From the NCBI GenBank assembly GCA_002472145.1, contig DKRJ01000010.1, forward strand, positions 18,576 through 82,575: DNA of 64,000 nt. The letters are read 5' to 3'. Below the pieces are notes generated by a model that ran no database searches, was not told the DNA's origin, and saw only the letters and a list, made by a program, of their open reading frames with translations. The position numbers and the translations under genes are program-made. The DNA is from Clostridiales bacterium UBA7285 (lineage in GTDB: Bacteria; Bacillota; Clostridia; Peptostreptococcales; Anaerovoracaceae). This document shows, in pieces, positions 58,304 to 64,000 of the stretch; within the stretch, counting starts at the first letter, position 1; each line of letters begins with the position of its first letter.

Positions 58304-59422
58304 ATGGCAGAAGTTAATTTCTCTGAATATAAAAATGTATGGGTTTTCGCTGAACAGCGCGATGGCAAACTCATGAACGTTGCTCTCGAACTCATCGGCG
58401 AAGGCCACAGACTTTCGAGAGACCTCGGCTCCGACGCAAAGGTCGCGGCTCTTCTCGTCGGCGACAAGGTAGAGCAGCTTGCTCAGGAATGCTTTGAGTA
58501 CGGCGCAGACATGGTCTACGTTGTAGAGCATCCTCTTCTTAAGGAATACACGACCGACGCTTATACGAAGGTCATCACCCAGGCGATCCAGGAATACAAG
58601 CCTGAGATCATCCTCTACGGCGCTACGAACATCGGCCGTGACCTCGCTCCTCGTGTAGCGGGCCGCGCCAACGTCGGTCTCACCGCAGACTGCACGCACC
58701 TGGACATCAAAGTCGACAAATACATCGACTTCGCGAACAAGAACACGACGCTCGACACGTCGACGCTCGATCCTAACGATCCTGACACGAAACTGAAGAT
58801 GACACGTCCTGCTTTCGGCGGAAACCTCATGGCTACCATCGTCAGCCCTACGTCCAGACCTCAGATGTCGACCGTAAGACCTGGCGTTATGCAGAAACTC
58901 GAGAGAAAACCGGGAGCGACCGGCGAGATCGTAAGGATGCCTGACGTCGATCTTAAGGAGTCCGACATCAGGATCAAGATCCTCGACATCGTTAAATCAA
59001 CGAAGGAACAGGTTTCCCTGACAGATGCGAAGATCATCTGCTCCGGCGGACGTGGACTCGGCGAAGCAAAGGGATTCGAGCTCATCCAGAAGTTCGCTGA
59101 CAAGGTCGGTGGAGTCGTGGGAGCTTCCCGTGCTGCAGTAGATTCCGGATGGATCGATCACAGCCATCAGGTAGGCCAGACAGGAACGACAGTCAAGCCT
59201 AACATCTACTTCGCATGCGGCATCTCCGGCGCTATTCAGCACCTCGCTGGCATGCAGAACTCCAAGACGATCGTCGCGATCAACAAAGATCCTGACGCAC
59301 CGATCTTCGAAGTAGCTGACTACGGCATCGTAGGCGACCTCTACAAAGTCATCCCTGAGATCATGGAAGTATGGGATCAGGCTGAAGATCTTGCTGACGC
59401 CGCAGGTGGGGCAGAAGCATAA
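58304..59422 (+). CDS. etfA: Electron transfer flavoprotein alpha subunit
   Basis: Binds FAD through its C-terminal domain and pairs with EtfB. In 372 residues the N-terminal part has [21 protein letters not shown], and the FAD-binding domain has [21 protein letters not shown] (about 246), [22 protein letters not shown] (about 274-295) and [15 protein letters not shown], then [16 protein letters not shown] at the C-terminus. It is slightly longer than the E. coli-type EtfA, as often in Clostridia. AAGGAGG ribosome site. It ends the operon, followed by a strong bidirectional terminator. Confidence 0.95.
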   Translation: MAEVNFSEYKNVWVFAEQRDGKLMNVALELIGEGHRLSRDLGSDAKVAALLVGDKVEQLAQECFEYGADMVYVVEHPLLKEYTTDAYTKVITQAIQEYKPEIILYGATNIGRDLAPRVAGRANVGLTADCTHLDIKVDKYIDFANKNTTLDTSTLDPNDPDTKLKMTRPAFGGNLMATIVSPTSRPQMSTVRPGVMQKLERKPGATGEIVRMPDVDLKESDIRIKILDIVKSTKEQVSLTDAKIICSGGRGLGEAKGFELIQKFADKVGGVVGASRAAVDSGWIDHSHQVGQTGTTVKPNIYFACGISGAIQHLAGMQNSKTIVAINKDPDAPIFEVADYGIVGDLYKVIPEIMEVWDQAEDLADAAGGAEA

Positions 59423-59446
59423 TAAGTTCATGCGAATGCATTAAAA

Positions 59447-59484
59447 AACACCCGTCTCCGGATCATCGGAGGCGGGTGTTTTAT
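59447..59484. terminator. Bidirectional terminator between etfA and maf
   Basis: AACACCCGTCTCCG (59447-59460) and CGGAGGCGGGTGTT (59467-59480) form a 14-bp stem with one G-T wobble and a 6-nt loop. T4 follows on plus and T6 follows on minus. Confidence 0.9.
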
Positions 59485-59539
59485 GATTCAGTCAGCCTGC
59501 CGAAAGCAGGCGCGGTGCGGTTTCGTTCATGCTAAAGTT

Positions 59540-60187
59540 TCACCGGCTCTCCGTGAAACTGTCTATGACAGCCTTGACGCGCGCGACCGGAAGACCGATG
59601 ACTGTGTCGCGGTCACCGTCTATATGATCTGTGTATCGTGAAAACCACCCTTGAATAGCATATGCGCCGGCTTTGTCGTATGCTTCCGGCGTTTCGAGGT
59701 ATTCGGCCAGATCATCTGCTCCGTACTGCTTGAAAAAGACTTCTGTAATGTCGCAGAAAGTCTCTGTCCGCATCTGGATCAGACTCGTCACAGTCACCCC
59801 GGTCATGACCAGATGGCTCGTCCCTGAGAGTGAGAGCAGCATCTTCAGAGCATCTTGTTTATCAGTCGGTTTACCGAGAATGCTATCTTTGTAAACCACG
59901 GTATCCGCTGCGACGATCAGCGGGATATCAGGCTTTCTAAGATCGTGAGGGTCAGGATCCGGCCGGTCTGTGCTTTGCTCGCCCGTGAGAGATGTGGCGT
60001 TCGTAAGTTTTTCTTTGACGGCCAGCGCTTTCCTGAGTGAAAGCAGCATCACCGCGTCGCGCGGAGCGATCCCGTCCGGAAGATCCTCGTTCACGTCCGG
60101 GGAGATCACGATAGGTTCGAAACCGCCTTTTTTCATCAGTTCTATGCGCCTCGGAGAAGAGGACGCCAGGATGATCGTCTTTGACAT
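59540..60187 (-). CDS. maf: Maf-type nucleoside triphosphate pyrophosphatase
   Basis: A house-cleaning enzyme that hydrolyses dTTP, UTP or modified pyrimidine triphosphates; Maf also influences septum formation. The 215 residues have the N-terminal ILASSSPRRIELMKKGGFE, the catalytic Asp in VAADTVVYKDSILGKP, and KMLLSLSGTSHLVMTGV. Between about residues 66 and 91 is a polar insert (NATSLTGEQSTDRPDPDPHD), longer than in typical Maf. Ribosome site on the minus strand is weak. It is convergent with etfA and divergent from the LCP gene. Together with the RdgB domain it makes a second nucleotide-sanitation enzyme in the window. Confidence 0.9.
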   Translation of the reverse strand: MSKTIILASSSPRRIELMKKGGFEPIVISPDVNEDLPDGIAPRDAVMLLSLRKALAVKEKLTNATSLTGEQSTDRPDPDPHDLRKPDIPLIVAADTVVYKDSILGKPTDKQDALKMLLSLSGTSHLVMTGVTVTSLIQMRTETFCDITEVFFKQYGADDLAEYLETPEAYDKAGAYAIQGWFSRYTDHIDGDRDTVIGLPVARVKAVIDSFTESR

Positions 60188-60268
60188 AGTCCGCTGTTTT
60201 TCCTTCCGTTTTAAAGCATTATAAACAATATATCACATTGCGGCGCATGCCGCCTCGAACTTTTTTCG

Positions 60269-60297
60269 TTTACAAAAACATGCCCTGATGATAATAT
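60269..60297 (+). promoter_or_regulatory. Promoter of the LCP-family gene
   Basis: TTTACA (60269-60274), 17-bp spacer, TAATAT (60292-60297), then GGAGGT before the ATG at 60321. Confidence 0.6.
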
Positions 60298-60320
60298 GAT
60301 TAAGTTATGGAGGTATGCGC

Positions 60321-61733
60321 ATGAGCAGAATCGGAAAGCATGAGCGCGAAGCCGGGGCAAAGAAAAAAATCAACCTGAAAAAGTGGCAGAAGATCCTGAT
60401 CATCGTCCTGGTCGTGGCACTCGGAGCGGGTGCAGGAGCATACGCGTATATAAATAGTAAACTGAATAAAATCAAAAAGACTACAATTAAAATAGAAAAA
60501 AACGAAGAGGAAGAACTGAAAGTCGTGGAAGCGCACGGATATTCCAACATCCTTCTCCTCGGGACCGATACGAGGGACATGAACGATTCCGAGGGGTCGC
60601 GTACTGACTGCATAATAATCGTAAGCATCAACGAAGACACGGGGAGCGTCTATCTCACGTCGATATATCGCGACACTCTGGCGAAACTGGGGGAAACATC
60701 ATCATACAGCAAAATCAACAGCGCATTCACCTACGGCGGCGCCAAGATGGCCATCCAGACGGTCAATCAGACTCTCGATCTCGACGTCACTAAGTATTTT
60801 TTGTTCAACTTCAAGGCAGTCGTCGACATGATCGACGAGGTTGGCGGCATAGAACTGAACATCGAGGACTACGAGATAGATGAAATGAACGTCTGCATCA
60901 GGGGCACTGCTTCAGCGATAGGGGAAGGCGACTTTACCTACATTACGTCCACCGGGCTCCAGAAGGTCGACGGCATACAGGCTGTCGCATACGGCAGGAT
61001 GAGGTACGGCGTAGGGGATGACTTCAAGCGCACCGAGAGGATGAGGATCGTCGTCACCAAACTGCTTGAAAAAGTAAAAACCATGAAGTACTCGAAGATC
61101 AGTGCTTTGATGGACAAGGTATTTCCTGAACTTGAAACGAATCTGAAAAATACCGAGATCCTGGGATATGTCAGCAGATTATCCAGATATCATGTGACCG
61201 GAACAGATGGATTCCCATATAACGTATCGACCGGATATCTTGGAGAGGCGTCATTCGTGTTCCCGAACGATCTGTACGGGGACGTCATTGAATTTCACAA
61301 TCGCGTTTTCTCCGATCCTGACTACGTCCCCACGGACCAGTTGTTGGAGATATCCTATCATATAGACTATCTCATCTCGACTGCGTCTGATTCGTCTCCG
61401 GGAGATCAGGAAAGTGAAAATCCGGAAGAGGCTCCTGTGATCGAAGAGCCTGCGACGGAGGATCCGACGACCCCTGACACCCCTTCAGACCCTTCGACTC
61501 CTACGGAGCCTGAAGATCCGGGAACGGGCGGGGACGGCGGCGGGACCACGCCTGTCGATCCTTCGGATCCGGGCACCGGTTCGGGCGATGGCGGCGGAGG
61601 AACAAATCCTTCTGATCCGGGCACCGGAGGCGGTACAGGTTCCGGTTCCGAATCGGGAAGCGGCAGTTCCGGAACGGGATCTGACTCCGGCAGCGGTGGT
61701 TCGGGCACGGGATCGGAAGGCACCGGCGCGTAG
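60321..61733 (+). CDS. LytR-CpsA-Psr (LCP) family cell wall ligase
   Basis: Attaches secondary polymers such as teichoic acid or capsule from lipid carriers to peptidoglycan, outside the membrane. In 470 residues there is one membrane helix (about 23-43, KILIIVLVVALGAGAGAYAY), then the LCP domain (about 72-260) with NILLLGTDTRD, the conserved Arg/Asp in SRTDCIIIVSI and SIYRDTLAKL, and YGRMRYGVGDDFKRTERMR. After about residue 355 is a ~115-residue Pro/Asp/Thr then Gly/Ser-rich tail, probably wall-spanning or surface-exposed. ATG 60321 is chosen because GGAGGT abuts the earlier ATG at 60315. Confidence 0.92.
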   Translation: MSRIGKHEREAGAKKKINLKKWQKILIIVLVVALGAGAGAYAYINSKLNKIKKTTIKIEKNEEEELKVVEAHGYSNILLLGTDTRDMNDSEGSRTDCIIIVSINEDTGSVYLTSIYRDTLAKLGETSSYSKINSAFTYGGAKMAIQTVNQTLDLDVTKYFLFNFKAVVDMIDEVGGIELNIEDYEIDEMNVCIRGTASAIGEGDFTYITSTGLQKVDGIQAVAYGRMRYGVGDDFKRTERMRIVVTKLLEKVKTMKYSKISALMDKVFPELETNLKNTEILGYVSRLSRYHVTGTDGFPYNVSTGYLGEASFVFPNDLYGDVIEFHNRVFSDPDYVPTDQLLEISYHIDYLISTASDSSPGDQESENPEEAPVIEEPATEDPTTPDTPSDPSTPTEPEDPGTGGDGGGTTPVDPSDPGTGSGDGGGGTNPSDPGTGGGTGSGSESGSGSSGTGSDSGSGGSGTGSEGTGA

Positions 61734-61772
61734 CGGTGTGCCTCAGGCAGATGTTTTGTTAAGGAGAAAAGT

Positions 61773-62390
61773 GTGGAAATCGAACTGAAATACAGCCTTA
61801 AGAGCGCATCGCAGATAGATGAGATACTCGGCGATGAGCAGATAAAGGCAATAACCGACGAGGGATCGCTCGAGGTTTTTCCTATATCATCGGAATATTT
61901 TGATACGGAAGATCTTCGCCTCACTCACGAAAGAGTGGCTTTTCGCGTCAGAAAAGAAGGCAGGAGATATATCGCCACCGTGAAGTGGAACGGCCACAGC
62001 GAAAGCGGGATGCACGAACGCGAGGAGAACAACGTCCCCGTATCCGAAAAAGAGATGTCGGATCCTACGGTCGAGATCTTCCGCCAGAGCTCGATGTACG
62101 AGCGGCTGAAGCAGCTGATAGGCGGCAGGAAACTCTCCGTACTGATGACTACCGACTTCGAGCGCAGGCAGGTCAGACTCGACAGCGGAAACGTGATTTG
62201 CGAAATGTCGTTCGATACGGGATCAGTATGCTGCGGAGGCAGGACCGCACCTATCTGTGAGATGGAGATCGAACTATATTCGGGCAGCCGCGAGGAAATG
62301 GAAAAGATCGGGGACTACGTATCCGAAAAGTACGGTCTGGAACCCGAGAATAAGAGCAAATTCGGACGCGGCCTGGAACTGAAAAAATAG
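61773..62390 (+). CDS. CYTH-domain protein (inorganic triphosphatase-like)
   Basis: A 205-residue CYTH (TTM) domain protein. The N-terminal MEIELKY carries the ExExK signature that binds metal and triphosphate, and later Arg and Glu residues (FRVRKEGRRYIATVKW, CEMEIELYSG) line the expected eight-strand tunnel. Family members hydrolyse inorganic triphosphate, or make or cut other triphosphates; which one applies here cannot be told. GTG start at 61773 after AAGGAG. It follows the LCP gene by 39 nt and may be cotranscribed with it. A terminator follows. Confidence 0.86.
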   Translation: MEIELKYSLKSASQIDEILGDEQIKAITDEGSLEVFPISSEYFDTEDLRLTHERVAFRVRKEGRRYIATVKWNGHSESGMHEREENNVPVSEKEMSDPTVEIFRQSSMYERLKQLIGGRKLSVLMTTDFERRQVRLDSGNVICEMSFDTGSVCCGGRTAPICEMEIELYSGSREEMEKIGDYVSEKYGLEPENKSKFGRGLELKK

Positions 62391-62420
62391 TGACGGGCAG
62401 AGCCTGCAATACGGTGTGAG

Positions 62421-62444
62421 AAACCGCGCGTATGCGCGGTTTTT
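62421..62444 (+). terminator. Terminator after the CYTH gene
   Basis: AAACCGCGC (62421-62429) pairs with GCGCGGTTT (62434-62442) around a 4-nt loop, and the T-run continues. Confidence 0.82.
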
Positions 62445-62479
62445 GCGCGTTCCGGCAGATTTTTACTGCCTCGTTTCCC

Positions 62480-62508
62480 TTTACAATGAACGACTATGAT
62501 GGTATAAT
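62480..62508 (+). promoter_or_regulatory. Trigger factor promoter
   Basis: TTTACA (62480-62485), 17-bp spacer, perfect TATAAT (62503-62508). About 105 nt of leader follows, ending in GAGAGGAG before the ATG. Confidence 0.8.
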
Positions 62509-62622
62509 ATCTACTCGACCGCGCGCGAAATGTAAAGCGCCGTAAGTCACGAAAAAAGCCGCGCATAAGAGACGCGGATCTAAGAACATAATCAAAACGC
62601 ATTTTGAGAGGAGTACCCTGAA

Positions 62623-64000
62623 ATGAAGGCAACGCTTATTTCCAAAGACAACAACAAGGCTAAGTTTACGATCTATTTCGACGCTGATGAATTCGACGGC
62701 GCGGTAGTCGAGGCATATCAGAAAAACAAAGACAAATACAACATCAACGGATTCCGACCGGGCAAAGCGCCTAGAAGCATCATCGAAAAGCATTACGGCG
62801 AAGGCGTTTTCTTTGAGGACGCCATCGATGAACTTCTTCGCACCGGATACGCAAAAGCGCTCGACGAACTCGACCTGGAGCCTATCGACTCGCCTGACGC
62901 CGATTTCAAGGACATCGGACACGGCAAACCTCTGGAGATAACGATCGACGTTCCTATCTATCCGGTCGTCGACGTTGACAACTATAAGGGCATCAAAGTT
63001 GAGCGCGTCGAAGAAAAGATCACCGACAAGGATGTGGACCGCGAACTTGAGAACATGCAGAAGAGGAATTCCCGCATGGTCGCTGTCGAGAGAGAAGCAA
63101 AGGACGGTGACACGGTAACGCTCGATTACAAGGGATTCGTCGGAGACGATCAGTTCGAGGGCGGCACAGCCGAAAACCAGCAGCTTAAGATCGGTTCCGG
63201 AACGTTCATCCCGGGATTCGAGGACCAGCTTAAAGGCGCCAAAGCGGGCGAAGAGGTCGACGTCAACGTGACGTTCCCTGAGGACTACGGCGAACCGAGC
63301 CTCGCCGGCAAAGACGCCGTTTTCCACTGCACGGTACACGAGGTCCGCGAGGAGCAGCTTCCTGAACTCAACGATGATTTTGCCAAAGACACGAGCGAGT
63401 ACGACACGCTCGAGGAACTGAAGAAGGCAACGCTCGACAGACTTCAGGAGACTGCCGACATCAGGTCTGAAAACGCCGCGAAGGACGCTTTGATCGAAAA
63501 GGTATTCGAGGCTAACAAAACAGACGCTCCGCTTTCGATGGTCGACGACGAGCTGAACAGCATGGCGAGGGAAATAGATCAGAACCTCCGCACGCAGGGC
63601 CTCAACTTTGACCTTTACCTCAAATATACCGGGAAGACGATGGACGACTTCAAGGACGAGATGAGGGCCGAGGCGGCAAAGAGGGTCGCTACCAGGATCG
63701 TTCTGAGATCGATCGGCGAGAAGGAGAACATCAAGGCTACTGACGAGGATCTCGACGCCGAAGTGCAGAAACTCGCAGACGCGTATAAGACGACGTCCGA
63801 CGAGGTCAGGAGCATGCTCGGAGAAGACGGCCTTAAATATTTCACTAAGGACATCACGATGACGAAGGTCATGGATTTCCTCTATGACAACGCCGAGGTC
63901 GTGCAGATCACCGAGGAAGAGGCAAAGGCGAGAGCCGAGAAGGAAATGGCCGAAAAAGAAGAAAAAGAAAAAGAAGCCAAAGGGGGTGCGGACAAAAACC
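62623..64000 (+). CDS. tig: Trigger factor (3' end outside window)
   Basis: Ribosome-bound chaperone and peptidyl-prolyl isomerase meeting nascent chains. The frame is open to the window end (459 residues visible). The ribosome-binding N-terminal domain contains the tail-loop signature GFRPGKAPRSIIEKHYG (about 43-59). The FKBP domain follows (GDTVTLDYKGFVGD at about 162; GSGTFIPGFEDQLKGAKAGEEV), then the helical C-terminal domain (about 250-430). The visible end is a Glu/Lys/Ala-rich tail (EKEEKEKEAKGG) characteristic of clostridial trigger factors. Strong promoter and GAGGAG ribosome site. In most Clostridia clpP and clpX would follow. Confidence 0.95.
   Translation, partial: MKATLISKDNNKAKFTIYFDADEFDGAVVEAYQKNKDKYNINGFRPGKAPRSIIEKHYGEGVFFEDAIDELLRTGYAKALDELDLEPIDSPDADFKDIGHGKPLEITIDVPIYPVVDVDNYKGIKVERVEEKITDKDVDRELENMQKRNSRMVAVEREAKDGDTVTLDYKGFVGDDQFEGGTAENQQLKIGSGTFIPGFEDQLKGAKAGEEVDVNVTFPEDYGEPSLAGKDAVFHCTVHEVREEQLPELNDDFAKDTSEYDTLEELKKATLDRLQETADIRSENAAKDALIEKVFEANKTDAPLSMVDDELNSMAREIDQNLRTQGLNFDLYLKYTGKTMDDFKDEMRAEAAKRVATRIVLRSIGEKENIKATDEDLDAEVQKLADAYKTTSDEVRSMLGEDGLKYFTKDITMTKVMDFLYDNAEVVQITEEEAKARAEKEMAEKEEKEKEAKGGADKN

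Noticed and set aside
62494..63339. A 281-codon minus-strand frame opposite trigger factor
   Set aside because: Shadow frame; it would cover the trigger factor promoter and N-terminal domain.

Overview
The window looks like chromosomal DNA of an anaerobic, moderately GC-rich member of the Bacillota, most likely class Clostridia. The evidence is the DprA-TopA-HslV-HslU-CodY gene order, a LexA gene with a Gram-positive SOS box, a T-box leader in front of ileS, the IspH-S1 fusion seen in Clostridia, a bcd-etfB-etfA cluster, and strong AGGAGG ribosome binding sites with sigma-A type promoters. A family-level placement (for example near Anaerovoracaceae/Mogibacterium relatives) is a guess. There is no rRNA, CRISPR array, prophage or insertion sequence. 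One tRNA (Arg-CCG) is present.

Layout. 1-4.5 kb: the end of a serine/threonine-rich surface protein, an FMN alpha-hydroxy-acid oxidising enzyme, and a fused RdgB-YihY gene. 4.5-10.2 kb: divergent serA and serC, then a D,D-carboxypeptidase and uvrC. 10.4-15.1 kb: a lipid kinase followed by a three-gene membrane operon (a possible GrpE-like protein, an Hsp70-like ATPase with a membrane hairpin, and a TPR-like membrane protein) that I cannot match to a described system. 15.2-20 kb: an orphan amino-acid binding lipoprotein, an ornithine cyclodeaminase homologue, malic enzyme and a cytosolic transglutaminase-like protein. 20.2-34.6 kb: pyrR, lexA, rpsO, pnp, T-box/ileS, rlmN, a small P-loop protein, a Nudix hydrolase, mnmA, an orphan DNA methyltransferase, tRNA-Arg and an acyl-CoA synthetase. 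34.6-36.6 kb: a MATE transporter and its MarR-type regulator.

36.9-43.9 kb is a compact Tad (tight adherence) pilus locus: TadZ-like, TadA ATPase, TadB, an unusual TadC, a 44-residue Flp-like pilin, three TadE-like pseudopilins and a DUF6382 protein. 44-56 kb is a housekeeping block: ispH-rpsA fusion, a HAD phosphatase, yraN, a ComM-like ATPase, dprA, topA, hslV, hslU, codY and yigZ. 56.3-59.4 kb holds bcd-etfB-etfA behind a near-perfect Rex-type palindrome. 59.5-64 kb holds maf, an LCP-family cell wall ligase, a CYTH-domain phosphatase and the start of the trigger factor gene, which runs off the window.

The genes fit an amino-acid and butyrate-type fermenter that links redox state (Rex site), branched-chain amino acid/GTP status (CodY) and tRNA-Ile charging (T-box) to expression. 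The most novel-looking parts are the Hsp70-like membrane operon, the RdgB-YihY fusion, a promoter and ribosome binding site embedded inside the ispH-rpsA fusion, and the aberrant Tad components.
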